In this document: piece by piece, positions 55,941 through 64,000 of the stretch
Position numbering within the stretch: position 1 is the stretch's first letter
How the letters are laid out: every line of letters starts with the position of its first letter
Origin: Samsonia erythrinae
GTDB taxonomy: Bacteria > Pseudomonadota > Gammaproteobacteria > Enterobacterales > Enterobacteriaceae
Direction of reading: 5' to 3'
DNA: 64,000 nt
Assembly (NCBI RefSeq): GCF_004342665.1
Contig: NZ_SMBY01000006.1
Location: 1 to 64,000 of the forward strand
Translations under genes and position numbers: made by a program
Notes under the pieces: generated by a model
What the model saw: the letters and a program-made list of their open reading frames with translations, nothing else
The model's database searches: none
Told to the model about the DNA's origin: nothing

Positions 55941-58775
55941 TTACCCTTCCTGCGCTAAAATAGGCCGCAGGAAACGCGCGGTGTGAGACTGTTCGCACGC
56001 CGCTACCGTTTCCGGCGTGCCGGCGACCAGAATCTCGCCACCGCCGCTGCCGCCTTCCGGCCCCAAATCAACAATCCAGTCTGCCGTTTTAATCACGTCC
56101 AGATTGTGCTCAATCACCACGATAGTATTGCCCTGATCGCGCAGTTGATGCAAAACGGCCAGAAGCTGCTGAATATCCGCAAAATGCAGGCCAGTGGTCG
56201 GTTCATCAAGAATATAGAGCGTCTGCCCGGTTCCACGCTTCGACAGTTCGCGCGCCAGTTTCACGCGTTGCGCTTCCCCACCGGACAGCGTCGTGGCCGA
56301 CTGCCCAAGGCGAATATAGGACAGCCCGACATCGATCAGCGTTTGCAGTTTGCGCGCCAGCGCCGGAATGGCATCAAAGAACTCACGCGCTTCTTCAATG
56401 GTCATATCCAGCACTTCATGAATGCCTTTGCCTTTGTATTTAATTTCCAGCGTCTCGCGGTTATAGCGTTTGCCCTTACACTGGTCACACGGCACATAAA
56501 TATCCGGCAGGAAGTGCATTTCTACTTTGATCACGCCGTCGCCCTGACAGGCCTCGCAGCGTCCGCCGCGCACGTTAAAGCTGAAACGGCCGGGATTATA
56601 GCCACGAGAACGGGCCTCCGGCACGCCGGCGAACAGCTCGCGGATCGGCGTAAAAATGCCGGTGTAAGTCGCCGGGTTGGAACGCGGCGTGCGCCCGATA
56701 GGACTTTGATCGATGTCGATCACCTTATCGAAATGTTCCAGCCCCTGAATTTCACGGTAGGCGGCGGGCTCCGCCAGCGTTGCGCCATTCAACTGGCGCT
56801 GGGCCAGAGGGAATAAGGTATCGTTGATCAAGGTCGATTTCCCCGACCCCGACACCCCGGTGATGCAGGTAAACAGACCAACCGGCAGCGTCAGCGTGAC
56901 GTCTTTCAGGTTATTGCCCTTTGCGCCAATCAGCTTCAGCACATTGGTCGGATCGGCAGGCACGCGCTGCTTAGGGATTTCGATTTTGCGTTTACCGCTG
57001 AGGAATTGCCCCGTCAGCGAATCCGGCACCGCCATAATCTCGTCCATCGTGCCTTCTGCGACAATCCGACCGCCGTGCACGCCCGCACCGGGACCAATGT
57101 CGATCACATGGTCAGCGGCGCGAATCGCGTCTTCATCGTGTTCCACCACAATCACGGTATTGCCCAGATTGCGCAGATGAATCAGCGTTTCCAGCAGGCG
57201 TTCGTTGTCCCGCTGGTGCAGCCCGATGGACGGTTCGTCCAACACGTACATCACGCCGACCAGCCCGGCGCCAATCTGGCTCGCCAGACGGATACGCTGC
57301 GCCTCGCCGCCGGACAGCGTTTCCGCCGAGCGGGAAAGCGACAGGTAGTTCAACCCGACATTCACCAGAAATTTCAGCCGATCTCCGATCTCTTTCAGCA
57401 CTTTCTCCGCGATTTTGGCACGCTGCCCGCTGAGCTTCATATTCTGGAAAAACGTCATCGCATGGCCGATGCTCATCTCAGAAATCTGCGGCAGCGTCGT
57501 TTGCTCGACGAACACGTGGCGCGCTTCCTCACGCAGACGCGTTCCGCCGCAGCTGGCGCAGGCGCGGTTGCTGATGAATTTCGCCAGCTCCTCGCGCACC
57601 GCCGTGGATTCCGTCTCTTTATAGCGGCGTTCCATGTTGTGCAGCACGCCTTCAAACGGATGGCGGCGCACGGAGGTGTCGCCGCGATCGTTAATATATT
57701 TGAATTCGACGTTCTCTTTGCCGGAGCCGTACAAAATCACCTTCTGCACCGTCGCGCTCAGGCTTTCAAACGGGGCATCGATGTCAAACTGGTAATGCTC
57801 CGCCAGCGAGCGCAGCATCTGGAAATAGTAGAAGTTGCGGCGATCCCAGCCGCGAATCGCGCCTCCCGCCAGCGACAGCTCCGCATTTTGCACGACGCGA
57901 GCCGGATCGAAGAACTGCTGTACGCCCAGCCCATCGCAGCTCGGGCACGCGCCCGCCGGGTTGTTGAACGAGAACATTCGCGGTTCCAGCTCGTGCATAC
58001 TGTAGCCACAGATCGGGCAGGCGAAATTCGCCGAGAACAGCAGTTCAGGCTGCGTGGGATCGTCCATATCGGCCACGACCACGCTACCGCCGGACAGCTC
58101 CAGCGCGGTTTCAAACGATTCCGCCAGCCGCTGCGCCAAATCTTCGCGCACTTTAAACCGATCGACGACGACTTCGATCGTGTGCTTTTTCTGTAATTCC
58201 AGCTTCGGCGGATCGGACAGATCGCAAACCTCACCGTCGATACGGGCGCGGATATAGCCTTGCGAAGCCAGATTTTCCAATGTTTTACTGTGTTCGCCTT
58301 TGCGATCTTTCACTATCGGCGCCAGCAGCATCAGGCGCTTGCCGTCCGGCTGCGCCAGCACATTGTCCACCATCTGACTGACCGTTTGCGCATCCAGCGG
58401 CACATCGTGTTCCGGGCAGCGCGGCTCCCCTACGCGGGCAAACAGCAGGCGCAGATAGTCATGAATTTCGGTAATCGTCCCAACCGTGGAGCGCGGGTTA
58501 TGCGAGGTGGATTTTTGTTCGATGGAAATGGCAGGCGACAGCCCTTCGATATGATCGACGTCCGGTTTTTCCATCAGCGAAAGAAACTGACGGGCATAGG
58601 CGGAGAGTGATTCCACATAGCGCCGCTGCCCTTCGGCATACAGCGTGTCAAACGCCAGCGATGACTTACCCGAGCCAGACAGCCCCGTAATGACGATCAG
58701 CTTGTCACGGGGGATTGTCAGGTTGATATTCTTGAGATTATGGGTACGAGCACCACGAACTTCGATCTTATCCAT
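55941..58775 (-). CDS. uvrA: Excinuclease ABC subunit A
   Basis: A 944-residue damage-recognition ATPase of nucleotide excision repair, with two ABC modules. Walker [15 protein letters not shown] near residue 31 and [13 protein letters not shown] near 640; signature [14 protein letters not shown] and [14 protein letters not shown]; zinc-finger cysteines in CPICGY and [14 protein letters not shown]. Full length as in E. coli. Divergent from ssb with a shared SOS region. Confidence 0.97.
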   Translation of the reverse strand: MDKIEVRGARTHNLKNINLTIPRDKLIVITGLSGSGKSSLAFDTLYAEGQRRYVESLSAYARQFLSLMEKPDVDHIEGLSPAISIEQKSTSHNPRSTVGTITEIHDYLRLLFARVGEPRCPEHDVPLDAQTVSQMVDNVLAQPDGKRLMLLAPIVKDRKGEHSKTLENLASQGYIRARIDGEVCDLSDPPKLELQKKHTIEVVVDRFKVREDLAQRLAESFETALELSGGSVVVADMDDPTQPELLFSANFACPICGYSMHELEPRMFSFNNPAGACPSCDGLGVQQFFDPARVVQNAELSLAGGAIRGWDRRNFYYFQMLRSLAEHYQFDIDAPFESLSATVQKVILYGSGKENVEFKYINDRGDTSVRRHPFEGVLHNMERRYKETESTAVREELAKFISNRACASCGGTRLREEARHVFVEQTTLPQISEMSIGHAMTFFQNMKLSGQRAKIAEKVLKEIGDRLKFLVNVGLNYLSLSRSAETLSGGEAQRIRLASQIGAGLVGVMYVLDEPSIGLHQRDNERLLETLIHLRNLGNTVIVVEHDEDAIRAADHVIDIGPGAGVHGGRIVAEGTMDEIMAVPDSLTGQFLSGKRKIEIPKQRVPADPTNVLKLIGAKGNNLKDVTLTLPVGLFTCITGVSGSGKSTLINDTLFPLAQRQLNGATLAEPAAYREIQGLEHFDKVIDIDQSPIGRTPRSNPATYTGIFTPIRELFAGVPEARSRGYNPGRFSFNVRGGRCEACQGDGVIKVEMHFLPDIYVPCDQCKGKRYNRETLEIKYKGKGIHEVLDMTIEEAREFFDAIPALARKLQTLIDVGLSYIRLGQSATTLSGGEAQRVKLARELSKRGTGQTLYILDEPTTGLHFADIQQLLAVLHQLRDQGNTIVVIEHNLDVIKTADWIVDLGPEGGSGGGEILVAGTPETVAACEQSHTARFLRPILAQEG

Positions 58776-58939
58776 TCACACACTTCCCGGAATAAAAACG
58801 GTTTGTCATCGCCTCTCGAACAGAGAGAACCGGTACGAAACCAGCAATTATGGCATAAAAAAAATGCCGGACACGTTTTTTAACGTCGCTTGCAGCGACT
58901 CGAAGAAGCGGCAAGCCCGGAATAGCTTGCCACAAAAAA

Positions 58940-58959
58940 AGCTGAATGGATATACAGTA
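58940..58959. promoter_or_regulatory. LexA (SOS) box in the uvrA-ssb divergent region
   Basis: CTGAATGGATATACAG (58942-58957) fits CTG-N10-CAG and, read on the minus strand, closely resembles the E. coli uvrA/ssb SOS box. It lies 167 bp upstream of uvrA and 143 bp upstream of ssb. LexA control of uvrA is well established in E. coli. Confidence 0.85.
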
Positions 58960-59100
58960 TTAAACTTGTTTACGTTGCAAACGCTGCAAATCCGGCTTTC
59001 GTTTCGGAAGCCACTTCGCAGGTATGACAGAGCGTTTTCCCATGTTAAGATTGATCGTTTAGACTTAAATAAATCTATCGATTCATCAGGAGACACGAGC

Positions 59101-59631
59101 ATGGCCAGCAGAGGCGTTAATAAAGTGATTCTTGTCGGGAATCTGGGTCAAGACCCGGAAGTCCGCTATATGCCGAATGGCGGTGCGGTTGCCAACATCA
59201 CGCTGGCGACGTCGGAAAGCTGGCGTGACAAGCAGACCGGTGAGCAGAAAGAGAAAACGGAATGGCACCGCGTAGTGCTGTTCGGCAAGCTGGCGGAAGT
59301 CGCCGGCGAATACCTGCGCAAAGGCTCTCAGGTCTACATTGAAGGCGCACTGCAAACCCGTAAATGGACCGACCAATCCGGCGTAGAACGTTATACGACG
59401 GAAGTCGTGGTTAACGTCGGCGGCACGATGCAAATGCTGGGCGGGCGTCAGAGCGGCGGCGCGGCGGCGGGCGGCGGTCAGCAGCAAGGCGGTTGGGGTC
59501 AACCACAACAACCGCAGGGCGGCGCCCAATTCAGCGGCGGCGCACAGGCTCAGCAGCGCCCGGCGCAAAATAGCGCGCCCGCGCAGAGCAACGAACCGCC
59601 AATGGATTTCGACGACGACATTCCGTTCTGA
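59101..59631 (+). CDS. ssb: Single-stranded DNA-binding protein
   Basis: A 176-residue SSB. The OB fold (residues 1-112: [40 protein letters not shown]) is followed by a Gly/Gln-rich linker and the acidic tip DFDDDIPF that docks repair proteins. The ATG at 59101 follows TCAGGAG; a longer frame from 58645 is spurious. Divergent from uvrA, as in E. coli. Confidence 0.97.
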   Translation: MASRGVNKVILVGNLGQDPEVRYMPNGGAVANITLATSESWRDKQTGEQKEKTEWHRVVLFGKLAEVAGEYLRKGSQVYIEGALQTRKWTDQSGVERYTTEVVVNVGGTMQMLGGRQSGGAAAGGGQQQGGWGQPQQPQGGAQFSGGAQAQQRPAQNSAPAQSNEPPMDFDDDIPF

Positions 59632-59652
59632 GTGCGACATTATCCCGTCACA

Positions 59653-59688
59653 CCGATGGCCACCACATTATCCTGTGGTGGCCATCGG
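59653..59688 (+). terminator. Strong hairpin downstream of ssb
   Basis: Perfect 15-bp stem (CCGATGGCCACCACA and its complement) with a 6-base loop, 22 bp after the ssb stop, followed by a weak CACCCTTTT. It likely terminates ssb. Confidence 0.7.
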
Positions 59689-59745
59689 CTATTGAACACC
59701 CTTTTATGATAAAGTGGTCATCATCTTCATCATAATGGAAAAAGT

Positions 59746-60741
59746 ATGGTTTCCCTGAAGGACGTTGCGCAGCTGGCGGGGGTATCAATGATGACGGTGT
59801 CTCGCGTCATCAACCATCCCGATACCGTTCGCCCCGAAACCAGAAAACGCGTTATGCAAGCGGTACAAACGCTTAACTATATTCCCGACCATTCCGCACG
59901 AAAAATACGCACCCAGCGCAATCGCGCCTCGACGATTGCGATTCTGGCGAAAGATACCGCGACGACCCCGTTCTCCGTCGAAATCTTATTGGCGATAGAA
60001 CAAACGGCCCGGGAAAAAGGTTGGAATAGCTTCCTGATTAATATCTTTTCAGAGCAGGACAGCGAACGCGCAGTACGACAGCTGTTAGCTCAGAGGCCGG
60101 ACGGCATTATTTATACCACCATGGGGCTTCGCCATGTCACTCTGCCGAGCGCGCTGCGTGGGGAAAATGTCATCTTAGCGAACTGTCTGTCAGACGATCG
60201 CTCGCTCCCTGCCTACGTTCCCAATAATGCTGACGCCCAGTATCAGGCGACACGCCATCTTATTGAGCGCGGTTATCAAAAGCCGCTCTGCTTTTGGCTA
60301 CCCGAAGCAGAACCGGCAAGCCACGACCGCCGCGCAGGGTTTGAACGCGCGTGGCTCGAAGCGGGACGTTCACTCTCCGACGTATCGCAACACCACATGT
60401 TGCTCGGAGACGAGCACTACACCGATTTGGCTGGCCTGCTGGCGACCCGAATACAAAACAACCGACCGTATTTTGATGTCCTGATCTGCGGCAACGATCG
60501 GATCGCCTTTATCGCTTATCAGGTCTTGCTCGCCAACGGGATCGCCATCCCTGAGCAGGTCGCGGTATTGGGGTTTGATAATCAGGTCGGTATGGGAGAT
60601 TTATTTCTTCCCCCCCTTTCGACCATACAGTTACCCCACGATGAGATTGGTCGTCAGGCAACGCTTCACATTATTGAAAAGCGGGAAAACGGCGGTTGCC
60701 AACAGCTTCCTTGCCCTCTATTGATACGCTCATCAACCTAG
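59746..60741 (+). CDS. cscR: Sucrose operon repressor CscR
   Basis: A 331-residue LacI-family repressor of the same length as CscR from sucrose-positive E. coli and near identical in blocks: MVSLKDVAQLAGVSMMTVSR, ATTPFSVEILLAIEQTA, GWNSFLINIFSEQD, LLIRSST. It controls cscB-cscA; two 12-bp palindromes upstream of cscB are likely its operators. It is convergent with cscA, with a strong terminator between. Confidence 0.95.
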   Translation: MVSLKDVAQLAGVSMMTVSRVINHPDTVRPETRKRVMQAVQTLNYIPDHSARKIRTQRNRASTIAILAKDTATTPFSVEILLAIEQTAREKGWNSFLINIFSEQDSERAVRQLLAQRPDGIIYTTMGLRHVTLPSALRGENVILANCLSDDRSLPAYVPNNADAQYQATRHLIERGYQKPLCFWLPEAEPASHDRRAGFERAWLEAGRSLSDVSQHHMLLGDEHYTDLAGLLATRIQNNRPYFDVLICGNDRIAFIAYQVLLANGIAIPEQVAVLGFDNQVGMGDLFLPPLSTIQLPHDEIGRQATLHIIEKRENGGCQQLPCPLLIRSST

Positions 60742-60765
60742 TTCGACTGACGGCCCGGACTGAAA

Positions 60766-60799
60766 AACGGGCACTGCCTTTCAGTCGGCGGTGCCCGTT
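60766..60799 (-). terminator. Terminator between convergent cscR and cscA
   Basis: A 13-bp stem with one mismatch (AACGGGCACTGCC / GGCGGTGCCCGTT) and an 8-base loop; on the minus strand it is followed by TTTTT, so it ends the cscBA transcript. It can also stop cscR. Confidence 0.85.
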
Positions 60800-60855
60800 C
60801 ATTAACCTTCAATGTTTCTACGCTATGAATCGTCAAGCGTGATGAAACCCGGCGC

Positions 60856-62289
60856 TTAACCCAGAAGCCAGAAAAAGCCGCCGAGCATTACCGCTTCCCC
60901 CTGATTGGCGTAGAGCGTCAATGCGCGCTGCTCCGGCTGGGGATAAATACGGCTCGTCATACTGGCTTCTCCATCATTCACGAACACTTCCACCGAAGAG
61001 CGGTCGATAAACATCCGAATATTCAGGCGCGCGCAAACGGGCAGCGCAATACTCCGGTAGCCGTCCATCCCTTCCTGCGGGTAACGCCGCCATAGCACCA
61101 AACGTTTAGCCTGGTTATCCACATAAAGTTGCAGGCCGTCGCCCAACCTGATGCCGTACTGCTCGGACTGGCTTCGCGCGACATCCCAACAGATTTCCAG
61201 CTCAACCGCCTCTGCGCATTCCGTAATGATATGCGTGTTCGTGATGGTCGCAGGCTCGATATACTGCCGTTGCTGGCGCAGGCTCTCAACTTCGCGAACG
61301 GGCCGCTGGTATAGCTTTCCGTTCTGTTCACTCAGTTCGCGCGGCAAGGTAAAGGCTCCCGACCAGCCTTCCCGTTTAGACGGCATGGGGGATTCCCACA
61401 TGTCCATCCATCCCAGTATGACGCGTCGGCCATCCGCCGCTAAAAAGGACTGCGGCGCATAAAAATCATGACCATGATCCAGCTCTTCAAAGACACCTGT
61501 CCGCTTAAACACGGTTTCCGGCCGCCAATGCCCTTGCAATACGCCACTTTGAAAACGATTTCGATAGGCATAGCCTTCTGCGTTCATTCCCTGAGGCGAA
61601 AACATGAGGTAATCGTGTTCGCCCAGCGGAAAAAAGTCCGGGCACTCCCACATAAATCCTTCCTGAGCGTTGGCCTGCGCCAATACCCGTTCAAAACACC
61701 ATTCCGATAGCGAGATGCCGCGATAAAGCAACACCTGCCCTTTGTCACGCGCGTCACGAGCACCGACAACCATCCACCAGTTGTCGCCGTCACGCCAGAC
61801 CTTGGGATCGCGAAAGTGCATGATCCCATCCGGCGGCGTGAGAATGACGCCCCGTTTTTCAAAATGGATGCCATCGTGGCTGATCGCAAGACATTGCACC
61901 TCACGAATGGCGCTGTCGTCGCCTTCCCCTGATAGCCAGACATGCCCGGTATAAATCAGCGATAGCACGCCCCCATCATCCACCGCACTGCCAGAGAAGC
62001 AGCCATCCAGATCGTATTCATCTCCGGGCGCCAGCGCGATAGGCTCGTGCTGCCAGTGCACCATATCCGGACTCGTCGCGTGCCCCCAATGCATTGGTCC
62101 CCAATGTTCGCTCATGGGGTGATGTTGGTAGAAAGCGTGGTAGCGGCCATTGAAATAGATTAAGCCATTGGGATCATTCATCCATCCCGCAGGCGGCGCT
62201 AAGTGGTAGCGCGGGTAAAACGTGTTGCCGCGCTGCGTCAACAGCGCATCCCGCGCAGATTCTGCCTTTATCAAACGTGATTTCATCAT
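60856..62289 (-). CDS. cscA: Sucrose hydrolase (GH32 invertase)
   Basis: A 477-residue GH32 beta-fructofuranosidase splitting sucrose into glucose and fructose. The nucleophile Asp is D39 in WMNDPNG; FRDPKVW and MWECPDFF hold the other active residues. No signal peptide is present, so it acts on sucrose imported by CscB, which carries unphosphorylated sugar. It follows cscB with 1 bp between stop and start. No cscK fructokinase is adjacent; the released fructose needs a kinase elsewhere. Confidence 0.94.
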   Translation of the reverse strand: MMKSRLIKAESARDALLTQRGNTFYPRYHLAPPAGWMNDPNGLIYFNGRYHAFYQHHPMSEHWGPMHWGHATSPDMVHWQHEPIALAPGDEYDLDGCFSGSAVDDGGVLSLIYTGHVWLSGEGDDSAIREVQCLAISHDGIHFEKRGVILTPPDGIMHFRDPKVWRDGDNWWMVVGARDARDKGQVLLYRGISLSEWCFERVLAQANAQEGFMWECPDFFPLGEHDYLMFSPQGMNAEGYAYRNRFQSGVLQGHWRPETVFKRTGVFEELDHGHDFYAPQSFLAADGRRVILGWMDMWESPMPSKREGWSGAFTLPRELSEQNGKLYQRPVREVESLRQQRQYIEPATITNTHIITECAEAVELEICWDVARSQSEQYGIRLGDGLQLYVDNQAKRLVLWRRYPQEGMDGYRSIALPVCARLNIRMFIDRSSVEVFVNDGEASMTSRIYPQPEQRALTLYANQGEAVMLGGFFWLLG

Positions 62290-62290
62290 T

Positions 62291-63556
62291 TCACCGTGCT
62301 GTCGTATTGATCGTTTCAGAAACCGGTTCGTGCTGCGCTGAGCTGAGTAAAATGGCAGATACCAATGTCAGCACAAACACCGCAACGGCCAGAAGCATGT
62401 AGGTGTTAGCAAAGCCCATAGCGTCATAGCCATAACCCACGACAGGCGAGAGGATGGCGGCGCAAAAGGAGGTGACAAACTGGAATCCCACCAGATAGAG
62501 CGTGGCCGAAAGGCGTTTATCAAACTGCGAGGTAATGTATTTGAACATGGAGATGAGCAGAATCGGGAGCTCAACGGCGTGCAGTAATTTTAACAGCGAG
62601 ATCGTGAACGTATCGTCCGCCAATCCCGAACCGAATATCCTCAGCGTCATGATCAGGCCGCTTAACAGCAGTCCGCGTTTGGCCCCGATGCGATTAACCA
62701 GAAAAGGCGCTAAAAACATGCCGCCGGCTTCCAAAAACACCTGAAAAGAATTGAGGAATCCGAACATTTCATTGCCTCTGGCGGGGTCGCTAAACAGCGA
62801 GGCGAAATAGACGGGAAACTGTTGATCGTAAACGTTATAGACGCTCACGCCGCAGACAAACACCACCAGCGACCAGAACCGCGGCAAGCGCAATAGCCCG
62901 ATGGCATCGGCGAGCGTTAAGGCATTACTCTTGCCGTATTCCAGCTCCCCCATCGCGTGCGGTTTAATCTCATTAAGGTGCCATAGCAGCAGCAAAAAGA
63001 CGCTGGCCGACACACAGGCCATCCAGAAATTCAGGTTAGGATCGAGGTTAAACAGCATACCGGCGAAGAACGTCGCCCCCGCCCATCCAAGCGACCCCCA
63101 CATGCGGGCTTTGCCGTACTCAAACCCCATGATGCGGCTGACGCGCTCGGTATAGGACTCAAGCGCGCCGATCCCGGCGAAAAACGTCGCGCCGACATAG
63201 ATCCCCACGCTGAATGCCCCCAAAAACATATTCCAGCGTAAAAGCGGCGTTCCGACGAAAATAAACCACGGCCCGCTCAGCAATAACAGCGCGCCAATCC
63301 CCCACAGCAGGTTCTTACGCAGTCCCAGCTTATCCTGGATAAAGCCATAAACCGGTTGGGCAAAAAAGGCAGTGAGGCTGATGATGGAGAAAATGATCCC
63401 GGTATCGGTTCCCCGCAGGCCGACTTTCTGATTCAGCCAAAGCGAGATAAGCGAAAAGACTGAAGACCATGTCCAGAAAAAAGTGAAGAGGAGTCCACTT
63501 AATTTGAAGTAATTTCGCCTGGCAGAATATGCCGGAGTGTATGCATGTTTATTCAT
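62291..63556 (-). CDS. cscB: Sucrose:proton symporter CscB
   Basis: A 421-residue LacY-type oligosaccharide:H+ symporter with 12 hydrophobic segments. YFKLSGLLFTFFWTWSSVFS, QPVYGFIQDKLGLRKNLLW and GFEYGKARMWGSLGWA match CscB of E. coli (415 aa). The start at 63556 (MNKHAYTPAYS) is chosen over a longer frame, which would run through the operators. First gene of cscBA, with CscR and CRP sites upstream. RafB or LacY specificity is a lesser possibility given the csc neighbours. Confidence 0.93.
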   Translation of the reverse strand: MNKHAYTPAYSARRNYFKLSGLLFTFFWTWSSVFSLISLWLNQKVGLRGTDTGIIFSIISLTAFFAQPVYGFIQDKLGLRKNLLWGIGALLLLSGPWFIFVGTPLLRWNMFLGAFSVGIYVGATFFAGIGALESYTERVSRIMGFEYGKARMWGSLGWAGATFFAGMLFNLDPNLNFWMACVSASVFLLLLWHLNEIKPHAMGELEYGKSNALTLADAIGLLRLPRFWSLVVFVCGVSVYNVYDQQFPVYFASLFSDPARGNEMFGFLNSFQVFLEAGGMFLAPFLVNRIGAKRGLLLSGLIMTLRIFGSGLADDTFTISLLKLLHAVELPILLISMFKYITSQFDKRLSATLYLVGFQFVTSFCAAILSPVVGYGYDAMGFANTYMLLAVAVFVLTLVSAILLSSAQHEPVSETINTTAR

Positions 63557-63589
63557 GGTGAGGTATTCCACAAAAATCCCGACACCATT

Positions 63590-63601
63590 GTTAACGTTAA
63601 C
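63590..63601. promoter_or_regulatory. CscR operator O1 (proximal)
   Basis: A perfect 12-bp palindrome GTTAACGTTAAC, 34 bp upstream of the cscB start, extended by TG..CA flanks. It is identical to the second copy at 63653. LacI-family binding is likely; CscR is the neighbour. Confidence 0.8.
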
Positions 63602-63630
63602 ATTGGCGAAGTTAAATATAAACCGGGGAT

Positions 63631-63652
63631 ATTTGTGATGGCAAGCACAAAT
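63631..63652. promoter_or_regulatory. CRP binding site upstream of cscB
   Basis: TGTGA-TGGCAA-GCACA (63634-63649) within ATTTGTG...CACAAAT, 7/7 matched arms, is close to the CRP consensus. It lies between the two CscR operators, so catabolite activation and repression would compete. Confidence 0.8.
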
Positions 63653-63664
63653 GTTAACGTTAAC
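63653..63664. promoter_or_regulatory. CscR operator O2 (distal)
   Basis: Second perfect GTTAACGTTAAC. Its centre is 63 bp from O1, six helical turns, on the same DNA face, suiting cooperative binding or looping around the CRP site. Confidence 0.8.
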
Positions 63665-63823
63665 TTTTATTTTTTGTGATGTATCGCTCAATTTTCGCTC
63701 GTCTTAATGTACCGAACGGGCCCTCTGACGTGCGGCTCCTGACGGGTCTATCGGCGCAGGTAAAAAGCATGACGGAATGACATACTTTCTTACCTATTCA
63801 GGATGGCATTCGTGGTAATCGAT

Positions 63824-63846
63824 GATATGTTATAATGTAACAAATC
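63824..63846. promoter_or_regulatory. Zur box-like palindrome
   Basis: GATATGTTATA - A - TGTAACAAATC is a 23-bp dyad with 9 of 11 matched arm pairs and closely fits the Zur consensus of gamma-proteobacteria (GAAATGTTATA ... TATAACATTTC). It ends 11 bp before the small ORF start, where a repressor would block transcription. Zinc control is inferred from the consensus. Confidence 0.75.
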
Positions 63847-63857
63847 AACCTTTACCG

Positions 63858-63968
63858 ATGATAATGACAAGCTTTTATTCCCTCTCCGCGCTGAAGCGCG
63901 TATCCCTTGCTTCCTTACTGCTGGTTGCGCTGTGGCTTCTGGTTGGATGGGCGGTCATGTTGCCATGA
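63858..63968 (+). CDS. 36-residue single-span membrane microprotein
   Basis: MIMTSFYSLSALKRVSLAS then LLLVALWLLVGWAVMLP: a short basic N-terminus and one strong hydrophobic helix to the C-terminus. It starts at 63858 (or 63864). It lies just after the Zur box and its stop overlaps the ATG of the next gene by 4 bp (ATGA), so it is translationally coupled to an apparent ABC ATPase. I do not recognise it as a named family. It could be an accessory subunit of the transporter or a leader. Confidence 0.65.
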   Translation: MIMTSFYSLSALKRVSLASLLLVALWLLVGWAVMLP

Positions 63969-64000
63969 TGACCTTACAGGAATTGTCCTTTGGCTATCGG
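63965..64000 (+). CDS. Start of an ABC-transporter ATPase (runs off right edge)
   Basis: Only 12 codons are in the window: MMTLQELSFGYR. That is the typical N-terminus of an ABC ATP-binding subunit (LxxLSFGYR before the Walker A loop). Coupled to the microprotein by an ATGA overlap. With the Zur box upstream, a metal or metallophore importer is likely; the rest is out of view. Confidence 0.5.
   Translation, partial: MMTLQELSFGYR

Noticed and set aside
57006-58196. 396-codon plus-strand ORF (also 55983-56816) opposite uvrA
   Set aside because: Both lie wholly inside uvrA on the other strand, with His/Arg-rich composition typical of shadow frames and no family match.

Overview
This window is chromosomal DNA of a member of the Enterobacterales, most probably Pectobacteriaceae (Pectobacterium, Dickeya, Brenneria or a relative). 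Many proteins read as close relatives of E. coli K-12 proteins from conserved gene blocks: nsrR-rnr-rlmB, yggS-proC-yggT-yggU-rdgB-hemW, lplT-aas, lysA/lysR, dusA-pspG-qor-dnaB-alr-tyrB and uvrA/ssb. These blocks are joined in a non-E. coli order and separated by accessory metabolic cassettes. The genus is inferred from gene content and memory of homologues; no search was run.

Layout. 1-1.9 kb: 5' end of a large Bap/BapA-type adhesin on the minus strand with near-identical 255-bp Ig-like repeats, followed by an AT-rich promoter region. 2.7-8.5 kb: yjfP, bsmA, yjfL, rlmB, rnr, nsrR. 9-14.3 kb: a PilT-type ATPase divergent from the yggS-proC-yggT-yggU-rdgB-hemW operon. 14.4-18.6 kb: elaA, lplT-aas and a single OmrA/OmrB-type small RNA. 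18.9-26.5 kb: a chemoreceptor, a UxuR-like regulator and a cellobiose-type PTS with a GH1 6-phospho-beta-glucosidase and a LacI regulator. 26.5-32 kb: cdaR and a gntP-glycerate kinase-pyruvate kinase operon. 32.4-39 kb: a cupin regulator divergent from an EamA exporter, lysA/lysR, and a LysR regulator divergent from an exported metallo-beta-lactamase-fold protein and a DsbA-like protein.

39.2-48.7 kb: dusA, a sigma-54 dependent pspG, qor, dnaB, alr, an extra UbiB-family kinase, an Lrp-type regulator and tyrB. 48.9-55.9 kb: ygjP, yohJK, an AraC regulator, cfa and lutABC. 55.9-59.6 kb: uvrA and ssb around a shared SOS box. 59.7-63.7 kb: the sucrose cassette cscR/cscA/cscB with clear CscR and CRP sites. 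The right edge holds a strong Zur-box-like palindrome, a 36-codon membrane microprotein and the first codons of an apparent ABC-transporter ATPase.

Several cassettes form complete routes. The cel-type PTS phosphorylates a beta-glucoside that GH1 then splits. GntP plus glycerate kinase plus pyruvate kinase, with housekeeping enolase, carries glycerate to pyruvate. CscB and CscA take up and hydrolyse sucrose. LutABC oxidises lactate. The most interesting unexplained items are the Zur-box/microprotein/ABC locus, a pair of matching inverted half-sites at cdaR and gntP (candidate CdaR operators), a metallo-beta-lactamase-fold protein with a changed metal motif, the lone Omr sRNA, and palindromes in the PTS and cupin/EamA promoters.
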